From NCBI GenBank assembly GCA_027019175.1, contig JALUXB010000027.1, positions 1-64,000 of the forward strand: DNA of 64,000 bases. The letters are read 5' to 3'. The notes under the pieces were generated by a model. It ran no database searches. It saw only the letters and a list, made by a program, of their open reading frames with translations, and was not told the DNA's origin. The translations under genes were made by a program, and so were the position numbers. Source of the DNA: Sulfurovum sp. (GTDB lineage: Bacteria; Campylobacterota; Campylobacteria; Campylobacterales; Sulfurovaceae). Shown here in pieces: positions 51,691-62,190 of the stretch. Numbering within the stretch: position 1 is the stretch's first letter; each line of letters begins with the position of its first letter.

Positions 51691-52436
51691 CAGTGACCAA
51701 ATATTCGGCCAACGGGAACGATTTTATTTTTTTTATCGCCAAAGAGAAGGCCGACAGAAGTGAATTAGCCAAGAAGCTTTGCCACCGCCAGAATGGTGTA
51801 GGTGCAGACGGTATGGTGGTACTGTTGCCCCATCCGGAGTATGATTTCGAGTGGGAATTCTACAATGCCGACGGCTCGTACGCGGCAATGTGCGGCAACG
51901 CCAGCCGTGCCGCAGCACACTTTGCCCACGAAAAGGGTATCAGTAAAGAGGGCAGGGCAGAGTTTCTTACCGGTGCAGGGGTCATCCGCGCAACGATCAA
52001 CGGCCTCTATGTGGTCAGTGATATGGTTGAGCCCAAAATTCTGCGTACTGACATCGAGGAAGAGGGTGAAACATGGTGGCTGATCGATTCGGGTGTACCG
52101 CATTTGGTAGCTGTACGTGACAATATTGATGAATTTGATCTGGAACAGGCTCGCAGACTGCGCGAGAAGTACGACACCAACGTCAATATCTGCCGTATGG
52201 AAGGGGACGACACGATGTATGTACGTACCTACGAGAGAGGTGTGGAAGATGAAACACTGGCATGCGGTACAGGCATGGTTGCCTGTTTTATCCGCAACCA
52301 CAAAGAGGGGAGGGCGGCCGATCAGGTGAAGGTCTTTCCTAAAAGCGGTGATGAACTTTACGTCAGCTATGAAGAGGGTGTTTACCGTTTTGGCGGGAAA
52401 GTGACCAAAACCTTTATTGCCGAAACACTGATTTAG
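51687..52436 (+). CDS. dapF: Diaminopimelate epimerase
   Basis: SANGNDFIFF, YNADGSYAAMCGNASRAAAHF, ERGVEDETLACGTGMVA. Confidence 0.95.
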   Translation: MTVTKYSANGNDFIFFIAKEKADRSELAKKLCHRQNGVGADGMVVLLPHPEYDFEWEFYNADGSYAAMCGNASRAAAHFAHEKGISKEGRAEFLTGAGVIRATINGLYVVSDMVEPKILRTDIEEEGETWWLIDSGVPHLVAVRDNIDEFDLEQARRLREKYDTNVNICRMEGDDTMYVRTYERGVEDETLACGTGMVACFIRNHKEGRAADQVKVFPKSGDELYVSYEEGVYRFGGKVTKTFIAETLI

Positions 52437-52446
52437 AGAGGAAAAT

Positions 52447-53085
52447 ATGAAAAAACTGTTATATATCGCCATGCTCATTGGCAGCCTGTTTGGCGGAGAA
52501 TTTGATGATGCGATGCAAGCCTACAAGGCAGGCAACTACATCCAGGCACTTAACGGATTCTATGTGCTGGCAAAGAACGGCGACCCGCAGGCACAATACA
52601 ATGTAGGGTTAATGTATGCCCTTGGCAAAGGGACACAGCCCGATGCCAAAAAAGCGATGGAGTGGTACGCAAAGGCAGCCAAGCAGGGCATGTCTCAGGC
52701 ACAATTCAACCTGGGAGAGATCTATCAGAATCTCGGCGGAGTAGAAGCACATGGATATGAGAAAGCGAAATACTGGTATGAAAAGGCTGCTGCGCAGGAT
52801 GTTGCACAGGCATATAACAACCTCGGCGCTCTCTATCTTGAAGGCAAAGGCGTAAAGAAGGATATTGAAAAAGCATTGACATACTTCGGTAAAGCAGCCG
52901 AGCTTGGCGATGCCAATGCAGACCTGAATCTCGGCATTCTTTACGCCTGGGGAGAGGGTGTCCCCAATGACAAAATGAAAGCCTATGAGTACTTCAAAAA
53001 AGCACTGAGTGCCGGCAAGCAGCAGGCCGGAGGTTACCTTGAAAAACTCTGTAAAGAGAGCAGCTGGGTGTGTGAAAAGAAGTAA
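52447..53085 (+). CDS. Sel1-repeat secreted protein
   Basis: Signal peptide; repeated A..YNVGLMYALGKGT/AKAAKQG Sel1 units. Confidence 0.9.
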   Translation: MKKLLYIAMLIGSLFGGEFDDAMQAYKAGNYIQALNGFYVLAKNGDPQAQYNVGLMYALGKGTQPDAKKAMEWYAKAAKQGMSQAQFNLGEIYQNLGGVEAHGYEKAKYWYEKAAAQDVAQAYNNLGALYLEGKGVKKDIEKALTYFGKAAELGDANADLNLGILYAWGEGVPNDKMKAYEYFKKALSAGKQQAGGYLEKLCKESSWVCEKK

Positions 53086-53158
53086 GTCACCGCTTCTTTC
53101 CTGATTTGGGGGAAAACTTAAGCTTTCTTCCTATATAATTTCCACCTACAAAATTTGT

Positions 53159-53234
53159 GGTCGCGTAGCTCAGTTGGTAGAGCACTACCTTGACATGGTA
53201 GTGGTCGTTGGTTCAAGTCCAATCGTGGCCACCA
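53159..53234 (+). tRNA. tRNA-Val(GAC)
   Basis: Cloverleaf GGTCGCG...CGTGGCC-A-CCA; anticodon loop TTGACAT; GTTCAAGTC T-loop; CCA encoded. Confidence 0.95.
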
Positions 53235-53316
53235 TTGCTCATATTTTTTTCTGCTCACTCCAATTTTTCAAAAATCATAGTATAATACTCCCAATTACGT
53301 TTGAAAGAGGGAAATC

Positions 53317-53730
53317 ATGGACAAGTCAATGATGGTGTTTATTGCCGTGGGTATAGGTTTTTTTTATGTAGTAACGACGTATGTCGGGGACATACAGAAA
53401 GAGGATGACCGTCTTCAGAATACCGGCTATGAACAGGAGCACAGGTTCGACCAGTACTATACTGAAGACAGTATAGGCGAGAAGATACTCGATGTTACCC
53501 TTGCCGATCCTCAAACGCAGGTAGCCGCATGGAACAAGAGCCCTCTGAAAAAGGAGTATCTTGAGCTCTTCCCCGACTTCGATACAATGCGTACTTTTAT
53601 TAAGAATCGTGTGAGAGGGAAGGTACTTATAGAGAAACTCAACAAGCAGATTAAAGATGTTGAAGATAAATTTTTCTCCGGTACAATCGATGCGGAAACT
53701 GCCAAGCGTACACTTGGACAGCTCAAATAG
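53317..53730 (+). CDS. Hypothetical membrane-anchored protein
   Basis: N-terminal TM; ORF with upstream GAAAGAGG RBS. Confidence 0.65.
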   Translation: MDKSMMVFIAVGIGFFYVVTTYVGDIQKEDDRLQNTGYEQEHRFDQYYTEDSIGEKILDVTLADPQTQVAAWNKSPLKKEYLELFPDFDTMRTFIKNRVRGKVLIEKLNKQIKDVEDKFFSGTIDAETAKRTLGQLK

Positions 53731-53733
53731 TAT

Positions 53734-54447
53734 TTATCTGCACGGATCGGTCATTTGGTTTCTGTCTGCATACAAATAGACTTCTACACGCCGGTTCAGC
53801 GCTCTGTTTCTCGGAGTATCATTCGGTGCGATCGGTTTCTCCCATGAACATCCTTTTATGAGCGGACGGCCGTTGACAGCCAACAGGTTGGCAACGCTTC
53901 TTGCCCGTCTTTCAGAAAGTGCCTGGTTGTACTCGTAACTTCCCGTATTGTCCGTAAAGCCGGCTACACCCACAATGGTTTGAGGATACTGTGCGAGTAC
54001 CTGTGCCACTTTTTCCACTTTTGCTTTTGCGCTTGGCTGCAGTCTGTCCGAATTGGTTTTGAACATCATTTTGTCCCGGAACATGATCTTGACATAGGTA
54101 GGGTGTTTGGAGACAATGATGTCGTGTCTGGGATCAAGTGCAGCAAGCGGATCATTGTTGACACCGGTACCCAGTGCACGTGCTACGGCATTGGCCTGTT
54201 CATCCAGACTGTACCCTATGCCTCCCCCCAGTGCAGCACCGAGAAGTGCCCCGATGACAGCACGTTCTCCTTTGTGGTGTCCTTTTGTGTTGTATCCTAT
54301 GGCTGCACCGGCCAGTGCGCCTGTCAGTGCGCCTGTTTTGGTGCGGTCATAGCTTTGGTCTTCTACCAGTCCCGGCTGGTTATAGCAGCCGGTAAGCAGC
54401 AAGAGTGCAGCACTTGCGCTTAATATGCTTTTTCGATATATCATCAT
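53734..54447 (-). CDS. OmpA-family lipoprotein with glycine zipper
   Basis: LLLTGCYNQ lipobox; GALTGALAGAAIGYNTKGH; C-terminal GFTDNTGSYEYNQALSERRARSV. Confidence 0.9.
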   Translation of the reverse strand: MMIYRKSILSASAALLLLTGCYNQPGLVEDQSYDRTKTGALTGALAGAAIGYNTKGHHKGERAVIGALLGAALGGGIGYSLDEQANAVARALGTGVNNDPLAALDPRHDIIVSKHPTYVKIMFRDKMMFKTNSDRLQPSAKAKVEKVAQVLAQYPQTIVGVAGFTDNTGSYEYNQALSERRARSVANLLAVNGRPLIKGCSWEKPIAPNDTPRNRALNRRVEVYLYADRNQMTDPCR

Positions 54448-54459
54448 TTCCTCTCCTTT

Positions 54460-54735
54460 TTATTCATGCCATCCGCCGGTTTCGACGGGTTGCGGATTGT
54501 TTTCATCTACCGCGTTGCCTATTAGTCCGCCTACTGCAGCACCGGCAAGTGCACCGAGTGCAGCATTCCTTCCTCTATGGTGGCCGCTATTGTATCCGAT
54601 TACAGAACCGGCGAGTGCACCGGTAGCTATACCGGTTTGTGTTGCATTGTTTGGTACAACTTCATTCCCTGTGCATCCTGTCAGGAGGAATAGGGAGATA
54701 CCTGTCATGGTAACGATTAGTTTGCTATACTTCAT
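54460..54735 (-). CDS. Glycine-zipper lipoprotein
   Basis: LFLLTGCTG lipobox; GALAGSVIGYNSGHH...GALAGAAVGGLIGNAVD. Confidence 0.85.
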   Translation of the reverse strand: MKYSKLIVTMTGISLFLLTGCTGNEVVPNNATQTGIATGALAGSVIGYNSGHHRGRNAALGALAGAAVGGLIGNAVDENNPQPVETGGWHE

Positions 54736-54785
54736 TGTTCATTCCTTCTGTATGAAATATGACGATTATAGCACGTCATTGCAAA

Positions 54786-55985
54786 TTAATTGTGAATCGT
54801 TTTCTCTTTTTGGGTGATTTTTTTATGCCACTCATCGAGTGTCTTCTCAAATCCCATGCCGCTGCTTTCATAAAAATGCATCTGTCTGGGTAAATAAGGT
54901 TGTTCAACCCAACCGCCGAAGTCATGGGGATAGCGGTAGGTTTTTGCATGGGTTTTGATATGATCGGGAACAGGATAAATATGCCCCGCTTTGATCGCCT
55001 TTTGTGCCCGGTTAATCGCCATATAGGCGCTGTTGGACTTGGGGGAGGAAGCGAGGTAAACCGTCAGCTGTGCAAGGGAAATACGCGCTTCAGGGTAGCC
55101 GATATGCTTGACGATGTCGAGCGTGGAAGCAGCAAGGTTGAGCGCATGAGGGTTGGCGTTTCCGATATCTTCACTGGCGAGAATGGCAAGCCGTCTTGCA
55201 ATGAACTCGGCAGGCTCACCCCCTTCAATGAGACGGGCAAGGTAATAGAGTGCCGCATCGATGTCCGAGCCCCGGATACTTTTGATCATTGCTGAAGCAA
55301 GTTCATAGTGGCTTTCGCTTTCACTGCTGCCTGCCTGCATGGCGTGGGGGCGGATGGACTTGAGTGTCTCAAGCGTTACGGGGCTGGAGACGGCGGCAGC
55401 GCTTTCCAGAAGGTTGAGCATCGCGCGCAGATCCCCACCGCTGGAGAAGACGAGGTACTCTCTGGCATCTTCCTCCGCTTCTATATGCTCTTTTTGAAGT
55501 ACGCTGTCCAAAAAAGCATGCATCGCTTCACTGTCGATGGCATCCAGTTTGAAGAGGTGGGAGCGTGAACGCATCGCCGCGCTCAGTGAGTAGTAGGGGT
55601 TTTCTGTCGAAGCGCCGATGATGAGCGCATCGTTGTTCTCCATAAACGGAAGCAGTACCTCCTGCTGGTTCTTGCTGAGTCTGTGTACTTCATCGATGAA
55701 AATAAGCGGTTTCTGAAGGGCATTGGCATAGGTTTTAAAGATTTTTCGCAGCTCCTCTATCTTGAGAGAGGTAGCATTCATTTCGTAAAAGGGGCGCCCC
55801 AGTGTCTGTGCGATGACACGTGCAAGCGTGGTCTTGCCGCATCCGGGAGGGCCGTAGAGAAAGGTGTGTTCGAGTTTGCCGCTTTCAATGAGTTTGCGCA
55901 GCACGCCCTCTTTGCCAAGCAGCCGTTCCTGTCCTGCAATCTCGTCAAGGCTGACCGGACGGTACTTGAGTGCCAGGGTACTCAT
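54786..55985 (-). CDS. rarA: Replication-associated recombination protein A
   Basis: FLYGPPGCGKTTLARVIAQ; FIDEVHRLSKNQQEVLLPFME. Confidence 0.92.
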   Translation of the reverse strand: MSTLALKYRPVSLDEIAGQERLLGKEGVLRKLIESGKLEHTFLYGPPGCGKTTLARVIAQTLGRPFYEMNATSLKIEELRKIFKTYANALQKPLIFIDEVHRLSKNQQEVLLPFMENNDALIIGASTENPYYSLSAAMRSRSHLFKLDAIDSEAMHAFLDSVLQKEHIEAEEDAREYLVFSSGGDLRAMLNLLESAAAVSSPVTLETLKSIRPHAMQAGSSESESHYELASAMIKSIRGSDIDAALYYLARLIEGGEPAEFIARRLAILASEDIGNANPHALNLAASTLDIVKHIGYPEARISLAQLTVYLASSPKSNSAYMAINRAQKAIKAGHIYPVPDHIKTHAKTYRYPHDFGGWVEQPYLPRQMHFYESSGMGFEKTLDEWHKKITQKEKTIHN

Positions 55986-56791
55986 TGTGCCTGTTCATCC
56001 TCAACAGTTCTCTTCTTGGCCTTTTTCTGCTCTTTTTTGCGTGCTTTGAGAAAGGCATGCAGATCATCATACTCGCGTTTGGTGAAAAAGCGTGTTTTAT
56101 TTGTGGGCAGGTTGTTCAGCTCGATACCGCCGAAGGCCACGCGCTTGAGATCAAGTACCTTTGCATCGAAATGTGCGAAGAAACGGCGCAGTTCACGGTT
56201 TTTGCCTTCGTTGATGGTCACGCGCAGCTTGGTATAGTTTTTGCCTTCACTCCGAAGCTCGAAGCCTACAAAGGGGGCGAACTCCATACTGCGTATCTTG
56301 CTCTTCTCGTGTGCACCGGCAGTAGCATTGTCAAGCACCAGCCCTTCACGCATTGCATCAACCATCTCCTGTGTGAGTGGTTTATCGATCTTGATGTTGT
56401 AGGTACGGTCAAGGTTGCTCTCCATCAGTGCCGTAGCGACGTCTACATTGTCCGTCAGCAGCAAAAGCCCTTCGGAGGCATAGTCGAGCCTGCCTACAGG
56501 GATAAAGTGCCTGAATTTGCCCGGAAGCTTATGGTAGATGGTGGTACGTCCCCGGTCATCCTTTTTGGTCACCAGCACCCCTTTGGGCTTGTTGTAAACA
56601 ATGACGGTTACTTCGTTACCCTTCTCTTTGACCATCCGCCCCTTGACAAAGATCCGGTCACCGGGCTGCACCTCGTAGCCAAACTCTCGGATGGGGCGTT
56701 TGTTGAGGGTGACCTCTCCTGCTTCAATGAGTTTGTCGGCTTCCCGTCTGGAATATTTGGTATTATGGGCGATATATTTGTTCAGTCTCAT
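55982..56791 (-). CDS. Pseudouridine synthase (RluB family)
   Basis: S4 domain MRLNKYIAHNTKYSRREADKLIEAGEV; VGRLDYASEGLLLLT. Confidence 0.92.
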   Translation of the reverse strand: MRLNKYIAHNTKYSRREADKLIEAGEVTLNKRPIREFGYEVQPGDRIFVKGRMVKEKGNEVTVIVYNKPKGVLVTKKDDRGRTTIYHKLPGKFRHFIPVGRLDYASEGLLLLTDNVDVATALMESNLDRTYNIKIDKPLTQEMVDAMREGLVLDNATAGAHEKSKIRSMEFAPFVGFELRSEGKNYTKLRVTINEGKNRELRRFFAHFDAKVLDLKRVAFGGIELNNLPTNKTRFFTKREYDDLHAFLKARKKEQKKAKKRTVEDEQAQ

Positions 56792-56800
56792 GTTTGTGCC

Positions 56801-57769
56801 TTACTTGCTTTTGATACCTGCATTAACCAGGTCATGAATGTGTAACACGCCTGCTATTTTCCCTTCCTCGTCGGTAATGGGGAGCAGCTGAATACGTGCA
56901 TTTTCTATAATTTCGAGTGCTTCACTTGCAAGAAGCTCTGTGTTGTGGTAGCTTTTGGGGGCTTTTGTAGCATAGGTATATGCACGCTCATCCATGCTAA
57001 AGCCTTCCTGCATGAGTGCACGTCTCAGGTCACCGTCACTGAGAATAGCGCTTAGCTTTCCATCTTCATCGGTAATAAGTACATTGCCGAGTTTCCCCTC
57101 ACTCATAGTGACAATCGCTTCTTTGAGCGGTGTGGTCTGCGTGATGACCGGTAAATTTTCTGTCCTCATCAGATCTTTGATTTTGACAAAGAGCTTTTTC
57201 CCCAGCGCACCGCCGGGGTGGAAAGAGGCAAAATCCTCTTTTTTGAAACCTCTTTGTCTCATCAGTGCCACCGCCAGTGCGTCACCCAGCGCCATCGTCA
57301 GGGTTGTCGACGCAGTGGGTGCAGTGTTGAGCGGGCAGGCTTCTTTTTCTACCGAAATGTCAAGCCATACATCGGCATACTGCCCCAGAGAAGAGTTACG
57401 GTTTCCTGTCATACCTATTAGCGGAATCTCAAAACGTTTGATGTGCGGCAGAATCTTCGTCAGCTCTTCACTCTCGCCGCTGCTGCTGATGGCAAGCAGG
57501 GTATCTTCCCTACCGATCATTCCCAGGTCACCGTGCAGTGCTTCAGTAGGGTGCAGAAAGAAGCTCGATGTTCCTGTTGAGGCGAAAGTAGCCGCCATTT
57601 TGGCACCTACAAGCCCCGATTTTCCCACACCGGTGATGATCAGTTTCCCTTTGGTCTGTAAAATGAGTTCGACAGCTTTGGTGAAGTTCTCATCGAGTCT
57701 TTCGGCTGCTTTTTGCAGTGTATCCGCTTCGATAAGCAGGGTTTCTTTGGCGCTCTCTATAAGGTTCAT
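56801..57769 (-). CDS. D-arabinose-5-phosphate isomerase (KdsD/KpsF)
   Basis: SIS domain GVGKSGLVGAKMAATFASTGTSSFFLHPTEALHGDLGM plus two CBS domains. Confidence 0.93.
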   Translation of the reverse strand: MNLIESAKETLLIEADTLQKAAERLDENFTKAVELILQTKGKLIITGVGKSGLVGAKMAATFASTGTSSFFLHPTEALHGDLGMIGREDTLLAISSSGESEELTKILPHIKRFEIPLIGMTGNRNSSLGQYADVWLDISVEKEACPLNTAPTASTTLTMALGDALAVALMRQRGFKKEDFASFHPGGALGKKLFVKIKDLMRTENLPVITQTTPLKEAIVTMSEGKLGNVLITDEDGKLSAILSDGDLRRALMQEGFSMDERAYTYATKAPKSYHNTELLASEALEIIENARIQLLPITDEEGKIAGVLHIHDLVNAGIKSK

Positions 57770-57856
57770 GGTTTCGCTCGTTATGAATGGATTGTCAGAA
57801 TATGATTATAGCATAGATGTGGGCAGGGGAGGGTAGACCTCCCTGTATTGCAGGAC

Positions 57857-59959
57857 TTAAACGACAAAGACGGTAGGTATGATGAGAGGATAGCGCTTTT
57901 TGGTACGTACAATATGCTTGCGTACGGCCGCCCTGATTTCGGTTTCGATGACAGTATGCTCAGGGATACCTTTGGCTTTCATATTCAGCAGCATCGTCTC
58001 GAGCAGTTGTTCGATCTCTTTGGCGAACTTTTTGTCCTCTTTGTCCGGTACCAAACCGTGTGTGTAGACAACCGGTTTGCCTACCAGTTTTCCTTCACTC
58101 TGTGATACCTGTGCGACAATCGTTACGATACCGTCTTCTGCAAGCTTCTGTCTGTCAAGTACAACATCATTTTCTATGGTCATGTTGTTCTGATTGTCGA
58201 TGTATGTTTTGCCCGACTTGACCGTTTTGACCTTCTTGAGGTATTTGGGTGTGATCTCTACCTGGTCACCGTCGCTCATCAGCAGAATGTTACGCTCATC
58301 GACACCACAGGTGACTGCGGTTTTTGCATGTTTAGCGATGTGGTTGTATTCTCCGTGGACAGGCAGGAAGAACTTTGGCTGTACCAGTCTGAGGATGAGT
58401 TTTTGTTCCTCCTGTGCGGCGTGTCCGGAGACGTGAATGTCGCTGAACTCTTTGTATCGTACCGTAACCCCCGCTTTCATCAGCAGGTTCATCAGCTTCG
58501 AGACACTCGCTTCGTTGCCCGGAATAGCAGAAGCGGAAATGATGACTGTGTCGCTTGGTTTGAGTTTGATATGGCGGTGTTCGTCTGTCGCCATACGGTT
58601 GAGTGCCGCCATGGTTTCTCCCTGTGACCCTGTTGTGACAATAAGGATTTCATGGTCAGCATACTTTGGTACTTCATGTACTTCGATGAAGTGTCTATCG
58701 TCTATGTCTACAAAGCCCAGAGCACGGTTGGTCTCAACGTTACGCTCCATAGAACGTCCGATGACACAGATCTTTCTGCCATGTTTGACCCCACGCTGCA
58801 TTGCCTGGAAGATACGGTGTACGTTGGAGGAGAAGGTAGACATAATGACACGTCCCTTCGCCATCTCGAAGAGCTGGTCAAAGGTCTTGCCAACCACGGT
58901 TTCACTCTTGGTAAAGCCCGGGTTGTGTGAGTTGGTCGAGTCCGAAAAAAGACAGAGCACTCCCTTTTCTCCATAGTGTGCGTAGCGTCTCAGATCCATT
59001 GTATACCCGTCTACAGGCGTGTGGTCTATCTTGAAGTCTGCAGTGTGCATCAATATGCCTGCAGGGGTTTCAATGGCCAGTGAGCAGGCATCGATGATAG
59101 AGTGGGTATTGTGGATCCACTCTATCTTCATATCACCGATTTCATACTGTTTACGTTTGGTCACAAAACGGAAATATTTTGAGTCACCTTTGAGGCCGTG
59201 CTCGTTGAATTTGTTCTCAATCATTGCCAGTGCCAGCGGGGTACCGTAAATTGGGAACTTCAGTTCCTTGAAAAGGTAGGGAACCGCACCAATGTGGTCT
59301 TCGTGGCCGTGTGTAATAACAATGGCCTTGATCTTGTCCTTGATGGTGTGCAGGTAGCTGAAATCGGGTACAAGAATGTCCACCCCGTGCATTGTTTCAT
59401 CGGGGAAGCTCATTCCCACATCGATGACGATGGCGGTCGTCTCCGTCTCGAGTACGGCCATATTCCCGCCGATCTCTCCAAGTCCTCCAAGCGGGGTGAA
59501 GCGCACTTTGCCTTTGGAGTTGAGATCCATCTGCTTCCATGGTGCCATTCTGGCTTCCTGGACGCGTTTGTTCTCTTCAAGTGAAGCACGCATGGTGTCG
59601 TTGACGGTAGTGACATTTTTGCGCTTGTTTCCGCCGCGCCCTTTGTTGCCTCCGCTGTTGCGGCTGGTATTGCCGGGCTTTCGGTTATTGTTGTTGGCTT
59701 GCTTCTGCCCTTGGCTCTGGTTGCCCTGGCCTTCTTGTCGTGGCTGTCCGCCCTGACGGTTAGGGTTGGATTTTCTGTTACGGTTACGGTTTCGATTGCG
59801 GTTTTCGCCGCTTTCGCCGCCGCCGCCATTCTGTCCCTGACCGGGATTATTGTTCTGTCTGTGTGGGTTGGGTCTTCTGTTGCGTTGCGGCTTATTGCCT
59901 TCCTGCGTTTTTTGCCCTTGATTTTGATTGTTTTCGTTGGTTGGTTTGCTGTTTTCCAT
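57857..59959 (-). CDS. rnj: Ribonuclease J with long low-complexity N-terminal extension
   Basis: ITHGHEDHIGAVPYL metallo-beta-lactamase motif; ~140-aa N/Q/R/G-rich N-terminus. Confidence 0.93.
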   Translation of the reverse strand: MENSKPTNENNQNQGQKTQEGNKPQRNRRPNPHRQNNNPGQGQNGGGGESGENRNRNRNRNRKSNPNRQGGQPRQEGQGNQSQGQKQANNNNRKPGNTSRNSGGNKGRGGNKRKNVTTVNDTMRASLEENKRVQEARMAPWKQMDLNSKGKVRFTPLGGLGEIGGNMAVLETETTAIVIDVGMSFPDETMHGVDILVPDFSYLHTIKDKIKAIVITHGHEDHIGAVPYLFKELKFPIYGTPLALAMIENKFNEHGLKGDSKYFRFVTKRKQYEIGDMKIEWIHNTHSIIDACSLAIETPAGILMHTADFKIDHTPVDGYTMDLRRYAHYGEKGVLCLFSDSTNSHNPGFTKSETVVGKTFDQLFEMAKGRVIMSTFSSNVHRIFQAMQRGVKHGRKICVIGRSMERNVETNRALGFVDIDDRHFIEVHEVPKYADHEILIVTTGSQGETMAALNRMATDEHRHIKLKPSDTVIISASAIPGNEASVSKLMNLLMKAGVTVRYKEFSDIHVSGHAAQEEQKLILRLVQPKFFLPVHGEYNHIAKHAKTAVTCGVDERNILLMSDGDQVEITPKYLKKVKTVKSGKTYIDNQNNMTIENDVVLDRQKLAEDGIVTIVAQVSQSEGKLVGKPVVYTHGLVPDKEDKKFAKEIEQLLETMLLNMKAKGIPEHTVIETEIRAAVRKHIVRTKKRYPLIIPTVFVV

Positions 59960-60776
59960 CTAACATATCCTTTAATTCATTATATAGCAGATGATACATC
60001 GATGTCCCAGCTTCATGAGGCCGCAAGTTCGGATCGAGATCCAGTTTTGCGAAAGTCTCTGCAACTCTATCTTTTGAGAAAGCGGCAGTAAGATTTTTGA
60101 AAAGCTTTTTGCGCGGCTGCGCAAAAGCGACCCTGAGGAAGGCTTCAAACTTTTCATCATTCAGACTACGGTCTTTCTCTATTAAAAGCACGGCAGAGGT
60201 TACCTTGGGCGGCGGAATGAACGCTTCGGGTTCTACCTCGAAGCAGAGCGTGGCCTTCCCGACGCTCGAAGCCAGTACGGAGAGGGCAGAAAAGGCCTTC
60301 TCGCCGGGTTTGGCAGCGAACTTGACGGCAACTTCCTTCTGAACCATGACCAGTATGGACCGGCACCGTTCATCCTTGAAAGCTTTCAATATGATATTGG
60401 TTGCAATATAGTAGGGGAGGTTCGCTACCAGATGATAAGGTTCATCCAGAAGAGCGCCTTCCCCCCAACGCTCAAGCACATCTCCGCAGCGCAGTTCGAA
60501 GTGTCCCTGTGAGATAGGGGCTTCAAATTCCGTTGAAAGATGCTCGCATAGTCTTTTATCAACCTCAAATGCTGTGACATTTCGAGCTTTTACAAGCTCT
60601 TTGGTTAAATCACCTAAGCCAGGCCCGATCTCGGCAACCTTCAGGTTGTCCTCGGGCATCGCTTGGATGATTTTCTGCAGGTAGAAACTGTTTTTCAGAA
60701 AATTCTGGCCGAATTTTTTAGAAGCAAATTCTGCCAAATTGTCGTTTATCATACTGTAATCTACCTTTATAGCCAA
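59892..60776 (-). CDS. ksgA: 16S rRNA dimethyladenosine transferase
   Basis: KFGQNFLKNSFYLQKI, AEIGPGLGDLTKEL, VANLPYYIATNII. Confidence 0.93.
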   Translation of the reverse strand: MAIKVDYSMINDNLAEFASKKFGQNFLKNSFYLQKIIQAMPEDNLKVAEIGPGLGDLTKELVKARNVTAFEVDKRLCEHLSTEFEAPISQGHFELRCGDVLERWGEGALLDEPYHLVANLPYYIATNIILKAFKDERCRSILVMVQKEVAVKFAAKPGEKAFSALSVLASSVGKATLCFEVEPEAFIPPPKVTSAVLLIEKDRSLNDEKFEAFLRVAFAQPRKKLFKNLTAAFSKDRVAETFAKLDLDPNLRPHEAGTSMYHLLYNELKDMLDGKQQTNQRKQSKSRAKNAGRQ

Positions 60777-60856
60777 TGGCTAAACCCCTATTTGGGATAA
60801 TTTTTGTATAATCTTACCATAAATTTGCCCAAAATGGCGGTAAAAATGGAGAAAGC

Positions 60857-61621
60857 ATGGACTATTTTGCAAAACGCATCATCCCCTGTCTCGATGTAGA
60901 CGGCGGACGTGTGGTAAAGGGGGTCAACTTTGTCGGCCTCCGAGATGCGGGAGATCCGGTCGAAGTAGCACGCCGCTATAACGAGGAAGGTGCGGATGAA
61001 TTGACCTTTCTCGATATTGGAGCAAGTCATGAGGGACGTGATACCATTGTGGATGTCGTAAAAAAAGTTGCCCAGGAGGTATTCATCCCTCTTACTGTTG
61101 GTGGAGGTATACGCAAGCTTGAAGATATTTATGCACTGCTCAATGTGGGATGTGACAAAGTAAGTATCAACTCTGCCGCCATCAAACGACCGGAATTCAT
61201 AGAAGAAGGTGCAAAACGTTTTGGTTCCCAGTGCATTGTTGTTGCCATCGATGCCAAGCGTGTGGGAGAGGGTGAGTGGCACATATTCACACATGGCGGC
61301 CGTAACGATACGGGCATCGATGCTGTAGCCTGGGCGAAAGAAGCTTACGACAGAGGTGCGGGTGAGCTGCTGGTCACTTCAATGGATGCAGACGGCACCA
61401 AGGCGGGCTTCGACAATACACTCAATCGTGCTATTGGTGAAGTGGTCAACATCCCGGTCATTGCCAGCGGCGGGGCGGGGACAATGGAACATATGAAAGA
61501 GGCATTTACCGAGGGGCATGCTGATGCAGCACTGGCAGCCTCCATCTTTCACTTCAGAGAGATCGACATTATGGATCTCAAACGCTACCTCAAGGCAGAA
61601 AACATTCCGGTGAGGCTCTGA
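60857..61621 (+). CDS. hisF: Imidazole glycerol phosphate synthase cyclase subunit
   Basis: [32 protein letters not shown]. Confidence 0.96.
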   Translation: MDYFAKRIIPCLDVDGGRVVKGVNFVGLRDAGDPVEVARRYNEEGADELTFLDIGASHEGRDTIVDVVKKVAQEVFIPLTVGGGIRKLEDIYALLNVGCDKVSINSAAIKRPEFIEEGAKRFGSQCIVVAIDAKRVGEGEWHIFTHGGRNDTGIDAVAWAKEAYDRGAGELLVTSMDADGTKAGFDNTLNRAIGEVVNIPVIASGGAGTMEHMKEAFTEGHADAALAASIFHFREIDIMDLKRYLKAENIPVRL

Positions 61622-62190
61622 TGATCGTATGTGCGGGTCGTATCGAACAATTCGATTTTGCCCGTCCTGTCGGTATTGGCATGATTGAATCGGCGATCAC
61701 ACTGACACAGTTATGCATAGAGGAAAAGCCTGAAGAGATTCTCTTTGTAGGTACAGCAGGTGCCTATGGAAAATATGAGATTTTTGATATTGTATCATCA
61801 CATACAGCAGCCAATATTGAACAGAGCTTTTTTGAAGGAAATGCCTATTCTCCTATTTCAGATGTGTTGGATGGCATTTCCTGTGATGGTACAGGGAAAG
61901 TGCTTTCCAGGGTTTCACGTGAAACAAAAAATGCCGTGATTGTCAACTCGTCAAACTACATAACGACCAACAGGGCATTATGGGAACATTATACAGCTCG
62001 CAATATATACCTGGAAAATATGGAGTTTTTTGGTGTACTACAGGCGGCGAAGCAGTGTGGTATTCCTGCCTCTGGATTCTTCATTGTCACCAACTATTGT
62101 GACGAGAATGCGCACAGAAATTTTGTAAAAAACCATCAAGAGGCGATGAATCGACTCTCGATATATATGAAAGAAGGGATTAAACAGTGA
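61621..62190 (+). CDS. Phosphorylase-superfamily (PNP/MTAN-like) protein
   Basis: ILFVGTAGAYGKYEIFDIV; LENMEFFGVLQAAKQCGIPASGFFIVTNY. Confidence 0.7.
   Translation: MIVCAGRIEQFDFARPVGIGMIESAITLTQLCIEEKPEEILFVGTAGAYGKYEIFDIVSSHTAANIEQSFFEGNAYSPISDVLDGISCDGTGKVLSRVSRETKNAVIVNSSNYITTNRALWEHYTARNIYLENMEFFGVLQAAKQCGIPASGFFIVTNYCDENAHRNFVKNHQEAMNRLSIYMKEGIKQ

Noticed and set aside
51765-52478. 237-aa and other minus-strand ORFs opposite coaE/dapF, ldt and similar genes
   Set aside because: Overlap confident conserved genes completely; composition is typical of antisense reading.
53159-53234. tRNA-Val as integration site of a mobile element
   Set aside because: Flanks are ordinary genes; no duplicated tRNA 3' end or integrase was seen in the window.
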